A stretch of 48,461 nucleotides of DNA, from positions 1 through 48,461 of the forward strand of contig CAIOBP010000209.1 in assembly GCA_903856295.1 (NCBI GenBank). Reading direction: 5' to 3'. Origin of the DNA: an uncultured Rhodospirillales bacterium (GTDB taxonomy: Bacteria > Pseudomonadota > Alphaproteobacteria > Azospirillales > Azospirillaceae). Below the pieces are notes generated by a model, which was not told where the DNA came from, ran no database searches, and was given only the letters and a program-made list of their open reading frames with translations. Both the position numbers and the translations under genes were made by a program. Below, one piece after another: positions 9,003 through 17,419 of the stretch (position 1 is its first letter; each line of letters begins with the position of its first letter).

Positions 9003-10150
9003 CGGACCTTCCCCATCTTCCGAGCCTCGACCAGTTCACTCAGTTGCGCCAGCCCGCCCTCGATCCCCGCGACCTCCTGGTCGTAGGTGCGGGCGAGTTG
9101 GTGCCAGCCGCCAATCAGACGCAACAGCTCCGGCGCATCGGCGCGACCGGACGCCGTGGCCAGACTCTCCCCGAACACCCCAGCCAGCCGCCGCCAGTCG
9201 GCGCGGAACACCGCCGCGCCGCCGGCATCGTCCAGCGCCCCGGCGGCGAGCAGCGCCGGCACCACCAGCGTCAGCCGGCCGAGCACATCCTCGGAACCGC
9301 CGGCATTCGACGCCACCCGCTCGCCCAGACAGGCGCAGCAGGCCGAAAAATGACCGAGCAGCGCCTCGGCCACCGGTCCAGACCACCCCTGATCGCGCAA
9401 CATCAGCGCCACCGCGCCATATTGCCGGCCGGCGTGGAGCGCGGTCAGCGGCACCAGATACACCAGTTCCGAACATCCCGCCCCGCCCACCGCCGCCCCG
9501 GAGCGCTCCAGCACCCCGCGCATATCCCCGACCGCCTGGGCGAGACGGCCGGCGGTGGTCTCGGCATCGGCGACGCAGGCGGCAAGCAGAGCGGAACAAT
9601 GCTCGACCACCGCCAAATATTCGAGCACAAAAACCAGGAACGGCCGTCCCAGTGGCACCAGCGTCCGCACCCCCGGAACCTGCCGCCGGGCCTCGGCCAG
9701 CCGCTCGCGGTTGAGCCGTTCCAGAAAGGCCGTCAGGTCGCCATCGCCTCCGAGCAACCCGCCCAGCACCCGAAGCGCGGCGTCGCGCATCCGCCGCTGC
9801 CCGGCCAGCGCCTCCGGGCTCCGGAGCACCTCGTCGAGCAGGGTGTCGGTCGCCCAGGCATCGAGCGCGCCCTGGACCCCGGCCGTGAGCCCGGTGAAGG
9901 CCGAAGCCTCAAGCGCCGCCCACAGACCGGCAAGATCGGCGCGCCGCACCAGCCCCGGAACCGGACGCGGACACAGCAGCAGCACCGGATCATCCGCGGC
10001 CAGCACCGGAGCGAACAGAGCGGTGAACAGCCGTCGCGCCCGCTGGGGCCGCCGCAGGTTGAGATAGTCGACGATGCCCGCACCGCCCCCGGACGGACCG
10101 GAAGCGACCGGCCGCCTGAAACGGCTCAGCAGGTCACCGAAAACTCCCAC
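8999..10150 (-). CDS. Unknown protein encoded between cobS and cobT
   Basis: 383 aa, Ala/Leu/Arg-rich, mostly helical, with no signal peptide or clear membrane helix and no family I recognise. It starts at a GTG (10150) preceded by AAGGAG with 6 nt spacing. It begins 30 nt after cobS stops and overlaps the cobT start by 4 nt. Its fixed place between the two chelatase subunit genes suggests a role in assembling or regulating the CobS-CobT complex, but nothing in the sequence proves it. Several Cys residues ([11 protein letters not shown] near 290) could be a metal or structural site. Confidence 0.7.
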   Translation of the reverse strand: MGVFGDLLSRFRRPVASGPSGGGAGIVDYLNLRRPQRARRLFTALFAPVLAADDPVLLLCPRPVPGLVRRADLAGLWAALEASAFTGLTAGVQGALDAWATDTLLDEVLRSPEALAGQRRMRDAALRVLGGLLGGDGDLTAFLERLNRERLAEARRQVPGVRTLVPLGRPFLVFVLEYLAVVEHCSALLAACVADAETTAGRLAQAVGDMRGVLERSGAAVGGAGCSELVYLVPLTALHAGRQYGAVALMLRDQGWSGPVAEALLGHFSACCACLGERVASNAGGSEDVLGRLTLVVPALLAAGALDDAGGAAVFRADWRRLAGVFGESLATASGRADAPELLRLIGGWHQLARTYDQEVAGIEGGLAQLSELVEARKMGKVR

Positions 10151-10180
10151 GCTCGCTCCTTGCGCTCACACCAGCGGCTC

Positions 10181-11185
10181 TCACACCAGCGTCGCCTTGA
10201 TCCCGGTTTCGGGCAGTTCGGTGCCGAAGCAGCGCTGATAGTATTCCGCGATGGTCGGCCGCTCGGCCTCGTCGCACTTGTTGAGAAAGGTCACCCGGAA
10301 CGCGAAGGCCAGATCCCCGAAAATCATGGCGTTTTCCGCCCAGGTGATCACCGTGCGCGGCGACATCACGGTTGAAATGTCGCCATTGATGAAGCCGGCG
10401 CGGGAGAGATCGGCCAAACGAACCATCGCGGCGATCTGCTCGCGCTTCTTGGGCGTGTCGGCATAACTCGGGACCTTGGCCAGCACGATCCCGACCTCTT
10501 CCTTGTGGGGCAGGTAATTGAGGGTGGCCACGATGTTCCAGCGGTCCATCTGACCCTGATTGATCTGCTGGGTGCCATGATACAGCCCGGTGGTGTCGCC
10601 GAGACCGATGGTGTTGGAAGTGGAGAACAGGCGGAAGGCCGGATGGGGCCGGATCACCTTGTTCTGATCGAGCAGGGTCAGCTTGCCCTCGACCTCTAAC
10701 ACCCGCTGAATCACGAACATCACATCGGGCCGGCCGGCGTCATACTCGTCGAAGACCAGGGCGCAGGGATGCTGAAGCGCCCAGGGCAGAATGCCCTCGC
10801 GGTACTCGGTGACCTGCTTGCCATCCTTCAGAACGATGGCGTCCTTGCCGATCAGATCGATGCGGCTGATGTGGCTGTCGAGATTGACCCGGATGCACGG
10901 CCAGTTGAGCCGCGCCGCCACCTGTTCGATGTGGGTCGACTTGCCGGTGCCGTGATAGCCCTGGATCATCACCCGCCGGTTATAGGCGAAGCCGGCCAGG
11001 ACCGCGAGCGTGGTGTCGCGGTCGAAGCGGTAGGCCTCGTCGAGAACCGGCACATGCTCGGTCGCCTCGCCGAAGGCCGGAACCTCCATGTCGCTGTCGA
11101 TGCCGAAGACCTGACGTACCGAAACCTTGATGTCGGGCACGTGATCGAACTTGGCCGTGCTGCCTTGACTAACCATCGGACTCAT
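10181..11185 (-). CDS. cobS: Cobaltochelatase subunit CobS (AAA+ ATPase)
   Basis: 334 aa, the usual length. It is the AAA+ ATPase that forms a chaperone-like ring with CobT and drives CobN in cobalt insertion. Walker A is GYHGTGKST (76-84) and Walker B is LVFDEYDAG (143-151). A sensor-1-like [12 protein letters not shown] and the [20 protein letters not shown] segment are characteristic of CobS and MoxR-like relatives. The codon at 11188 is a GTG directly before an ATG. I take the ATG at 11185, with AAAGAG before it; ATG 11176 is also possible. It lies 39 nt after the J-domain gene, in one operon. Confidence 0.93.
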   Translation of the reverse strand: MSPMVSQGSTAKFDHVPDIKVSVRQVFGIDSDMEVPAFGEATEHVPVLDEAYRFDRDTTLAVLAGFAYNRRVMIQGYHGTGKSTHIEQVAARLNWPCIRVNLDSHISRIDLIGKDAIVLKDGKQVTEYREGILPWALQHPCALVFDEYDAGRPDVMFVIQRVLEVEGKLTLLDQNKVIRPHPAFRLFSTSNTIGLGDTTGLYHGTQQINQGQMDRWNIVATLNYLPHKEEVGIVLAKVPSYADTPKKREQIAAMVRLADLSRAGFINGDISTVMSPRTVITWAENAMIFGDLAFAFRVTFLNKCDEAERPTIAEYYQRCFGTELPETGIKATLV

Positions 11186-11224
11186 CACTCTTTCGTCAAA
11201 ATCGCGTTGGTGGAAACCCCTCGC

Positions 11225-11812
11225 CTAGCGGCCATGGCTGGCCTTGAGGGTGGTATAGGCCAGATTGATGCGTTTCAAACGTTCTTCCGCCGCCTTGTCG
11301 CCGCCATTGGCATCGGGATGATTGGCCTTGGCCAGCTCGCGGTAGCGCGCCTTGATCTCCAGGAAGGTCGCGGTGCGCTCCAGACTCAGCACTTGCAGCG
11401 CCTCATCCTCGGGGCTGGGCGGCCCCGCCGGACCATGGGGACCGCCATGACCATCGCCGCCCGCCGATTCGCCGCCGGAACGCCCGAAGGGATAGCCCTG
11501 CTCGGCGAAAACCCGGTCGCGCAACTGCTGATCGAGCCGCCAGCTGCCCAGTGGCCAGGACGGCCGCTGCCACGTGGTGTCCGAGCGCATCTCGGATTCG
11601 ATCTCGGCCATCGACATGCCGGCGTAGTAATCCCAGGCCCGGTTGTATTCGCGGACATGCTCGAGACAAAACCAATAATACTCGCGCAACCGGTCGCGCC
11701 CCTTGGGCGCCGGATAATCGCCCGCGGCCACGCAGCCCGGACATTCGCAGGCGCGCGGTGGCGGCGGTTCCCCGAGAGATCGGGCGAGAAAGGGGGCATC
11801 CGGTCTCGGCAT
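11225..11812 (-). CDS. J-domain protein upstream of cobS
   Basis: 195 aa from the chosen start (MPRPDAPF). The N-terminal part has a Cys pair (ACECPGCV) and an aromatic segment (REYYWFCLEHVREYNRAWDYY). A Gly-rich linker leads to a C-terminal J domain (ALQVLSLERTATFLEIKARY then LAKANHPDANGG) with the HPD motif needed to stimulate an Hsp70. J domains at the C-terminus upstream of cobS are common in alphaproteobacteria. ATGs at 11872 and 11899 would run toward the divergent bolA start and are less likely. It heads the operon with cobS, the unknown gene and cobT, so it may help fold the chelatase (inference). Confidence 0.85.
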   Translation of the reverse strand: MPRPDAPFLARSLGEPPPPRACECPGCVAAGDYPAPKGRDRLREYYWFCLEHVREYNRAWDYYAGMSMAEIESEMRSDTTWQRPSWPLGSWRLDQQLRDRVFAEQGYPFGRSGGESAGGDGHGGPHGPAGPPSPEDEALQVLSLERTATFLEIKARYRELAKANHPDANGGDKAAEERLKRINLAYTTLKASHGR

Positions 11813-11928
11813 CGTGCGATTATCGCTGCTGACGGCAGTCCTGACAAGCACCGGCTGGCTTGACGCGGCCATGCGACAGCCGTCATTTTCATTTCGCACA
11901 CCTCCATCCGCACAGAAAGGCCGGCTCC

Positions 11929-12201
11929 GTGACCGTCGCCGACACCATCCACCGCAAACTCACCGCGGCCCTGAGCCCGTCCCGACTGGAAATCATCGAC
12001 GACTCGGGGCGCCATCAGGGCCATGCCGGAGCCCATCCCGAGGGCGAAAGCCACTTTTCGGTCACCGTGGTCGCCGCTGCCTTCGACGGCCTGGCCCGGG
12101 TCGCCCGGCATCGCCTGGTGTATTCTGTGCTCGCTGAGGAGCTGGAAGCCCGCGTGCACGCCCTGCGCCTGAAGACCCTAACCCCTTCTGAAGACGCCTA
12201 G
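11929..12201 (+). CDS. bolA: BolA family protein
   Basis: 90 aa. It begins at a GTG (VTVADTIHRKL) with AAAGG about 8 nt upstream. Diagnostic BolA features are IHRKLTAALSPSRLEIIDDS, then GHAGAHPEGESHFSVTVV with the conserved histidines, and RHRLVYSVLAEEL. BolA proteins bind [2Fe-2S] clusters together with monothiol glutaredoxins and take part in iron homeostasis and stress responses. It is transcribed divergently from the J-domain gene. The 116 nt between the two starts must hold both promoters. An ATG at 11860 in the same frame would add residues unlike any BolA N-terminus. Confidence 0.9.
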   Translation: MTVADTIHRKLTAALSPSRLEIIDDSGRHQGHAGAHPEGESHFSVTVVAAAFDGLARVARHRLVYSVLAEELEARVHALRLKTLTPSEDA

Positions 12202-12297
12202 AAACAACCACGCCCCGGAGCAGCGAAGTAAAGAGCCGGCATGCATATGTAATAGTTCCGGGAAATACCGCTGTACTCAGTGAGCGGTTGATAATCT

Positions 12298-12307
12298 CGA
12301 AATTTCG
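12298..12307. promoter_or_regulatory. CGAAATTTCG palindrome upstream of the RHH gene
   Basis: A perfect 10-bp palindrome lies 93 nt before the ATG at 12400, next to AT-rich DNA with TTGATA just before it and TTAAAC just after. Ribbon-helix-helix proteins often bind such short palindromes at their own promoters, so this is a candidate autoregulatory site. The evidence is position and symmetry only. Confidence 0.3.
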
Positions 12308-12399
12308 GTTAAACTTGCGGATATGGAGATTGCGAAGCTTGGCTCGCAAGTGGGTCGGCGCGGCCCCGACGGAGCCAACCTTGTCAGGAAAGTTTACGC

Positions 12400-12891
12400 A
12401 TGTCGCAGAACACGCCCTGCCCTTCCGGGAGCGCCATGGCCGGCCCCGAAACTGATGGCGCCGCCGCCGACAAGGCCAAGAGCGAACCCCGCGGGCAACG
12501 CTCTCACAACGTCGTCAAGAACGGCAAGCGGACCAGCATCCGTCTCGACCCGGACTCGCTGCTGGCGCTGCAGGACATCGCCCGCCGTGAGCACGTCAAA
12601 GTGAATGACATCTGCACCCAGGTCGAGGAGCGCCGGCTCGGCAGCGACCTGACCTTTTCCGCCGCGATCCGGACCTTCATGCTGTCCTACTACAAGGCGG
12701 CCGCCACCGAGGAGGGCCACGAGGCGGCCGGACACGGCCAGCCACCCTTGCGCATTCCCCTTTTCAAGCCCCAGAACAGCCCCGGCTCCGCCCCCGACAA
12801 GCCCGGAAAAAAGCGCGGCCGCCGGGCAAAAGCCTCGAAGTCCGCGCTCAAACAGCCGGAGACGGCGACACAGGATTTGTCGGCAGGCTGA
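12400..12891 (+). CDS. Ribbon-helix-helix domain protein
   Basis: 163 aa. A disordered Ala/Lys-rich N-terminus is followed by a core (residues about 40-97) with the beta strand KRTSIRLDPDSLLALQDIA, then EHVKVNDICTQVEER and SAAIRTFMLSYY. This is the RHH_4 type seen in alphaproteobacteria. The tail is Pro/Lys-rich and basic (KKRGRRAKASK). It probably binds DNA as a dimer. AGGAAAG lies 7 nt before the ATG. Its last 44 nt overlap the 3' end of the convergent PAS-kinase gene. Targets are unknown. Confidence 0.8.
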   Translation: MSQNTPCPSGSAMAGPETDGAAADKAKSEPRGQRSHNVVKNGKRTSIRLDPDSLLALQDIARREHVKVNDICTQVEERRLGSDLTFSAAIRTFMLSYYKAAATEEGHEAAGHGQPPLRIPLFKPQNSPGSAPDKPGKKRGRRAKASKSALKQPETATQDLSAG

Positions 12892-14758
12892 CGATCACGG
12901 TGGTGCCGACATTGAGCTTGCTCTCGATGCGCACCCCGCCGCCATGCAGCTTGACCAGGGCGTTGACCAGCGCGAGCCCCAGCCCCGTGCCGCCGGCGCT
13001 GCGGTTGTAGCGGTTGTCGGCCTGCTCGAACGGCTCCAGCACCCTCTCGATCTTATCGTTGGCGATGCCGACCCCGGTATCGGCGACCAAGATCCGCACC
13101 ATCTCCCCTTCGAGCGCGACCCGGATATCGATCCGCCCGCCATCGGACGTGAACTTGACGGCGTTGGACAGCAGGTTGAGCATGATTTGCCGCACCGCCC
13201 GCTCGTCGGCCCACATCATGGTCAGGTCCGGTTCCACCTCCAGCGCCAGCACCAGATTGCGATTGCCCGCCCGGCCGCGCGCCTGACGCACGCAGGTGGC
13301 CAGCAGATAGTGCGGATCGAACGCCACGATATCGAGTTCGAACTTGCCGGCCTCGATCTTCGAAAGATCGAGCACGTCGTTGATCAGTTCCAGCAGATGC
13401 CGGCCGCTCTGGCAGATGTCGCCGGCATACTCGGCGTAATCGGGCACCCCGACCGGCCCGAACAGCTGGTCGCGGATGATTTCGGAAAAGCCCAGGATCG
13501 AGGTCAGCGGCGTGCGCAACTCGTGACTCATGGTGGCCAGGAAACGCGACTTCATGACGCTGGCGTGCTCCGCCGCCGCCTTCGCCGCCCGCAACTCCTC
13601 GTTGGCGCGGCGCCGCTCGGTGACATCCTCGGCGATCCAGATCACCCCGCGCGAGGAGTCGGCGGCACTGACCGCGCGGCCGGTCAGGCTGCACCAAATT
13701 CTCTGACCGTCCTGGCGCTTCATCAGGTGCTCGCCGCGATAGGTGCGCCCCTGGCCCATGACGGCGTAGGCCCGCCGCCCCATATCCTGAAAGTCTTTCT
13801 CATTGGCATAGAGGATACGCGATGAACATCCCGTCAGATCGGCAGCGGAATACCCAAATATTTCGGCGAACATCGTGTTGACGCGCAGGAAAAGACGGTC
13901 CCGCATGAAGGTAATACCAATCGTCGAATGCTCGAAGATCAGCTCCTGCTCTTCCAGCGCCCGACGCATCTTCGCTTCCATGCGATTGCGTTCGGTGATG
14001 TCGCGCACCAGGGACAGCAGATAACTCTGACCATCCAGCTCGATGGTCTCGCACGAGGCCAGGATGGTGAGAATGTCGCCCGAGCGGGTGCGGAACCGGC
14101 TCTCGAAATTGGAAACCCGGCCATCGCACCGCAAACTCGCAATCAGGCGCTCACGGTCCCCCCGATCGGTCCACAGGCCGATCTCGATGGAGGTCCGCCC
14201 GATCACGTCTTCACGGGAAAACCCCAAGGTGCGCTCGAACGCCTCGTTGACGTCGACATAGCGCCCTTCGTCGAGCGAGCTGATGGTGATGATATCGGGG
14301 CTGTTGCGGAAGGCCTTGGTGAATTTCTCCTCGGAAAAGCGCCACAGGCTCTGCCGGCACAAATTGCCCGACGGCATCCCCTCGCGCCAAGCCAATGCCA
14401 ACACGCCGTCGACCGCCACCACGCGCTCGCGCCAAACCCCGGAGTAATCTTCGAAACTGCGCTCGGCCGCCCCCCCGTCGCGCAAAACCCGGCTCAGCAC
14501 CTCAAGCACCTCGACCCGCCAAGTCCGGGGCAACACCGCCGCCAGCGAAACCCCGGTCAGGTCGGCGGCACTCCGCCCCAGCAGCCCGGCAGCGGCCTCG
14601 TTGGCCTCAAGGATCGTGAAGCCAGCCTCGCCGACATCCAGCCCCGCCGCGACCGGACCCACCGCGATCGGGATCACCAGCACCAGCGGATCCATGCCGG
14701 CCGCCAGCACCGCCGCCAGCCGCCGCGTCACCGCCTGCTCCCCCCCGCTCAGGTCCAT
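12848..14758 (-). CDS. Cytoplasmic PAS-domain sensor histidine kinase
   Basis: 636 aa with no membrane helix. There are three PAS-like units at about 35-125, 140-255 and 268-382. The first is degenerate; the latter two show VNEAFERTLGFSREDVIG and VNTMFAEIFGYSAADLTG. The HisKA motif MSHELRTP puts the phospho-His at 412. The ATPase domain has NLLSNAVKF, DTGVGIA and GGTGLGLAL. No receiver is fused and no regulator gene is adjacent, so the partner is unknown. It is probably a redox or small-ligand sensor in the cytoplasm (inference from PAS and lack of transmembrane segments). Its 3' end is convergent with, and overlaps, the RHH gene. Confidence 0.88.
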   Translation of the reverse strand: MDLSGGEQAVTRRLAAVLAAGMDPLVLVIPIAVGPVAAGLDVGEAGFTILEANEAAAGLLGRSAADLTGVSLAAVLPRTWRVEVLEVLSRVLRDGGAAERSFEDYSGVWRERVVAVDGVLALAWREGMPSGNLCRQSLWRFSEEKFTKAFRNSPDIITISSLDEGRYVDVNEAFERTLGFSREDVIGRTSIEIGLWTDRGDRERLIASLRCDGRVSNFESRFRTRSGDILTILASCETIELDGQSYLLSLVRDITERNRMEAKMRRALEEQELIFEHSTIGITFMRDRLFLRVNTMFAEIFGYSAADLTGCSSRILYANEKDFQDMGRRAYAVMGQGRTYRGEHLMKRQDGQRIWCSLTGRAVSAADSSRGVIWIAEDVTERRRANEELRAAKAAAEHASVMKSRFLATMSHELRTPLTSILGFSEIIRDQLFGPVGVPDYAEYAGDICQSGRHLLELINDVLDLSKIEAGKFELDIVAFDPHYLLATCVRQARGRAGNRNLVLALEVEPDLTMMWADERAVRQIMLNLLSNAVKFTSDGGRIDIRVALEGEMVRILVADTGVGIANDKIERVLEPFEQADNRYNRSAGGTGLGLALVNALVKLHGGGVRIESKLNVGTTVIVSLPTNPVSPSPAV

Positions 14759-14845
14759 GCCCGGCCGCCTTTGATTGCCCGATGAAGGTTAACCACCTCA
14801 TGCCGGAGCGGTCAACCCGGATATTCGGTCCCCGCCCCGTCACGC

Positions 14846-15430
14846 TCACGGCGGATTTGGACCGGTGTAGTGATCGGGCCAATGCTCGCGGACATAAGCG
14901 CCGTTGGTGTCGAAGACATGACAGACGTCGAGCAGCACCGGACGCTCGACCGGCCGTTCCTCCGGATGGTCCTTGGTCCGCTCGGCCTGTTCGCGGGCGA
15001 TGACCGGATAGATGGTCTGAAAGGCGGTGGTGGCGATCGGCCCCAGCAACTCGGTCAGGTGGGTGCAGCCCCGAACACCGCCCAGCCGCTCCTTGATCGC
15101 CCGGTTCCAGCCGGCGCCCATGGTCAGGCCGACCAACTGCTTGTAGTCGGCGGCCACCGAGCTGCACACCGCGAAAGGCGACTTCTCGGTCAGTGCCTCG
15201 ATCTCCACCACCTCGAAGGCATCGGTGACCGTGACCCGCATCCACATGCCGTGAACCGGATCGCCGGGCTCGATATCGCCCCGGCACGAGGTGTGAAAAC
15301 AGTAGCTCTTGACGTCGGTGAGGTGGCCCTCGATATCCCACAGCCCGTCATCGCGCCGGTAACCGTTGCAGACCACCCGGCGGGTGTGAATATGGGCACG
15401 AGGCGCGGTGGGCGCGGGAAGAGGCGACAT
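14846..15430 (-). CDS. DUF2889 family protein
   Basis: 194 aa. It has the hallmarks of DUF2889: HTRRVVCNGYRRDDGLWDIEGHL near the start, GDPVHGMWMRVTVTD, CSSVAADYKQLVG and GCTHLTELLGPIATTAFQT. The function of this family is not established. The start at 15430 (MSPLPAP) was chosen because GCGGAG precedes it by 5 nt; an ATG at 15445 adds five residues and has no such site. It lies 61 nt after the CorB/CNNM gene in the same direction. Confidence 0.8.
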   Translation of the reverse strand: MSPLPAPTAPRAHIHTRRVVCNGYRRDDGLWDIEGHLTDVKSYCFHTSCRGDIEPGDPVHGMWMRVTVTDAFEVVEIEALTEKSPFAVCSSVAADYKQLVGLTMGAGWNRAIKERLGGVRGCTHLTELLGPIATTAFQTIYPVIAREQAERTKDHPEERPVERPVLLDVCHVFDTNGAYVREHWPDHYTGPNPP

Positions 15431-15490
15431 CGGAACTCCGCACAAACAAGGATCACACCCCGAAAAGCCACCCGGCTTCCGGTCGGCGGC

Positions 15491-16756
15491 TCACGGCGGG
15501 GTCAGGCGCAACGAGGTGATCTGGTGGCGCTGGCGTCCGAGAATCTCGAATTTGAAGTCATAAAAAACAAAGGTCTGACCGACATCGGGAATCCGCCGTG
15601 CTTCGTTTAGCACGAGACCGGCGATGGTCGATGCGCGTTCATCGGGTAGCCGCCATTCGAATTCGCGGTTGAGATCGCGGATGGTCACCCAACCATCGAC
15701 CACGTAGGAGCCGGAGGGCTCGGCGGTGACCCCCGCCACCTGGGCATCGTGCTCGTCGGCGATGTCGCCGACGATTTCCTCCAGAATGTCCTCGAGGGTG
15801 ACCACGCCCATCAGGCTGCCATACTCGTCGACCACCAGGGCGAAATGCTCGCGGCGCTGCCGGAACGCCTGGAGCTGGTCGAACAGCGTCGTGGTGTCGG
15901 GCGCGAACCAGGGCTTGTGGGCGATGGCCAGAATATCCAGCTCCGCGAGATCGCCGCCATGGGCGTGAACCTCTTTCAGCAACGCCTTGGCATGGAGCAC
16001 GCCGATGATGTTGTCGGGCTCGCCCTGCCACAACGGCACCCGGGTGAAGGCGCTGTCGAGCACGGCGTCGACGATCGCCGAGGGTGGCAGCGCCGCATCG
16101 ATCATCACGACATTGCGCCGGTGGGTCATAATCTCGCCGACTTCGACATTGGTCAGATCGAGGATCGAGCGCAGCATCGCCCGCTCCTCCTTGATCTCCT
16201 CCTCGGTGTCGACGCCCCGGTGCAACTCGATGGCGCCGCGCAACTCCTCCTCGTTGGAGGCCAGCCCCTCGGTATGGACCACGACGCCGAACAAGCCGAG
16301 CAAGTGCCGCACGATCCAGCTCACCGAGGTGGTGACCGGAATCAGCACCGTCACCACCACCTGCACCAGCGGCGCCAGCAGCAGAGCCGAGCGGTCGGCG
16401 TAGTTGATGGCGTAGGTCTTGGGCATGACCTCGGCGAAGATCAGCACCAGCACGGTCATCAGCACCGAGGCGTAGATCACGCCGGGATCGCCGAAGATGC
16501 CGATGGCCAAGCTGGTGGCCAGGGCCGAACTCAGGATGTTGATCAGGGTGTTGCCGAGCAGCAAGGCACCGATCATGTGCTCCTTGTGCTCGCGCAGGCG
16601 GTTGACCAGCCGCGCCCCGCGACTGCCCTCCTGCTCCAACTGGTGCATCCGCGCCCGTGAGGCGCCGGTCAGCGCCGTTTCCGCTCCGGAAAAGAACGCC
16701 CCCAACAGCAGCAGAACCACGATCACCCCGACCGTGATCCACATCACCATGTCCAT
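15491..16756 (-). CDS. CorB/CNNM-type transmembrane protein with CBS domains
   Basis: 421 aa. The N-terminal DUF21/CNNM membrane domain (about 1-190) begins VGVIVVLLLLGAFFSGAET, with the conserved SGAETAL, and has further helices around 60-150 (GNTLINILSSALATSLAIG, FAEVMPKTYAI). A CBS pair follows (MTHRRNVVMID to about 330, with VVDEYGSLMGVVTLEDILEE). A C-terminal CorC_HlyC domain ends it (VDGWVTIRDLNREFEW). Relatives mediate or regulate Mg2+/Co2+ efflux. The older label hemolysin is misleading. A link to cobalt handling beside cobST is possible but unproven. Confidence 0.88.
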   Translation of the reverse strand: MDMVMWITVGVIVVLLLLGAFFSGAETALTGASRARMHQLEQEGSRGARLVNRLREHKEHMIGALLLGNTLINILSSALATSLAIGIFGDPGVIYASVLMTVLVLIFAEVMPKTYAINYADRSALLLAPLVQVVVTVLIPVTTSVSWIVRHLLGLFGVVVHTEGLASNEEELRGAIELHRGVDTEEEIKEERAMLRSILDLTNVEVGEIMTHRRNVVMIDAALPPSAIVDAVLDSAFTRVPLWQGEPDNIIGVLHAKALLKEVHAHGGDLAELDILAIAHKPWFAPDTTTLFDQLQAFRQRREHFALVVDEYGSLMGVVTLEDILEEIVGDIADEHDAQVAGVTAEPSGSYVVDGWVTIRDLNREFEWRLPDERASTIAGLVLNEARRIPDVGQTFVFYDFKFEILGRQRHQITSLRLTPP

Positions 16757-16863
16757 CGTCTTTCAGCCCGCTCCCGGCCCGCCTCTGAACCGAGGCTCAA
16801 GCATAGCGGCCCGGGCCGCGGGGAGCAATGGGCGAGCGCTATTTTACGTATGCACGAAATCTC

Positions 16864-16892
16864 TTGACCCTCCCCATTATTGTACACACAAT
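16864..16892 (+). promoter_or_regulatory. Promoter of brnTA
   Basis: TTGACC (16864-16869), a 17-nt spacer, and CACAAT (16887-16892, 4 of 6 bases of TATAAT). The expected start point falls at about 16899, the A of the brnT ATG, so the transcript may be leaderless. No ribosome-binding site is seen before brnT, which fits. Confidence 0.5.
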
Positions 16893-16897
16893 AATGG
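16874..16897. promoter_or_regulatory. Inverted-repeat operator for BrnA
   Basis: Two perfect 10-bp arms, CCATTATTGT and its complement, are separated by ACAC. The palindrome covers the -10 element and ends 1 nt before the brnT ATG. BrnA antitoxins bind as ribbon-helix-helix dimers to their own promoter and repress it, so this is the expected operator. Confidence 0.7.
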
Positions 16898-16898
16898 C

Positions 16899-17178
16899 AT
16901 GAGGATTACCTTCGACCCGGTGAAACGAGATGCGACGCTGAACGCACGCGGACTGGATATCGCCGATGCCGGCTTGGTGTTCTCCGGCCTCACCGTGGAC
17001 ATCCCGGACGAGCGGCAGGAGTACGGCGAACCCCGGGTGATTTCGGTCGGGGCATCTGCGGGACCGCATGGTGATCGTGGTCTGGACACCGCGTGACGGC
17101 GCGCGGCGCATCATTTCGATGAGGAACGCCAATGAGCGGGAGCAAGCACGATTTGAGCGGCGGCTTGGCACAGGCTGA
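16899..17178 (+). pseudogene. brnT: BrnT-type toxin, frameshifted
   Basis: BrnT is a ribonuclease toxin of about 90 aa. The first frame gives MRITFDPVKRDATLNARGLD and VFSGLTVDIPDERQEYGEPRVISVG, the expected first half. It then turns to unrelated sequence and ends at 17095. Skipping one G of the run GGGG at 17049-17052 restores the second half (HLRDRMVIVVWTPRDGARRI then ISMRNANEREQARFERRL) up to a TGA at 17176-17178. That gives 92 aa, full length. The toxin is therefore inactive as read, through a one-base insertion in a short homopolymer, unless this is a sequencing error or a slippage site. Its 3' end overlaps brnA by 47 nt, the normal arrangement. Confidence 0.85.
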
Positions 17179-17419
17179 CGCCCCCGTCATTCCGCCCGAG
17201 GACTATGACGAGATTCCGGAAGTGACCGAGGAGATGTTCGCCCGCGGACAACTCATGCGCGCCGGCCGCCCGGTTCGGCTGGGCAGACCGCCCAAACCAG
17301 TCGTCAAAAAGCCGACGACGATCCGCCTCGACCCGGATGTGCTCACCTACTTCAAGAGCACGGGGCCTGGATGGCAATCGCGAATCAACGAGACCCTGCG
17401 CAAGGCGGCGGGGCTGTGA
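17132..17419 (+). CDS. brnA: BrnA-type antitoxin
   Basis: 95 aa, intact. The N-terminal part binds and neutralises BrnT. The C-terminal part (VKKPTTIRLDPDVLTYFKST then GPGWQSRINETLRKAA) is the BrnA ribbon-helix-helix DNA-binding domain that represses the operon. The gene overlaps brnT's end and is translated from within it. Its last 35 nt overlap the 3' end of hydE on the other strand. With the toxin frame broken, the antitoxin is the only intact product here. Confidence 0.85.
   Translation: MSGSKHDLSGGLAQADAPVIPPEDYDEIPEVTEEMFARGQLMRAGRPVRLGRPPKPVVKKPTTIRLDPDVLTYFKSTGPGWQSRINETLRKAAGL

Noticed and set aside
3534-9086. Very long plus-strand ORFs opposite the hybrid kinase (3534-6056) and opposite cobT (7044-9086)
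   Set aside because: They are His/Arg/Gln-rich shadows without motifs. The minus-strand frames carry complete, well-known domains over the same bases.
7024-11224. Cobalamin riboswitch for the cobST operon
   Set aside because: The gaps before cobT, cobS and the J-domain gene are too short, and none has the conserved B12-box pattern.
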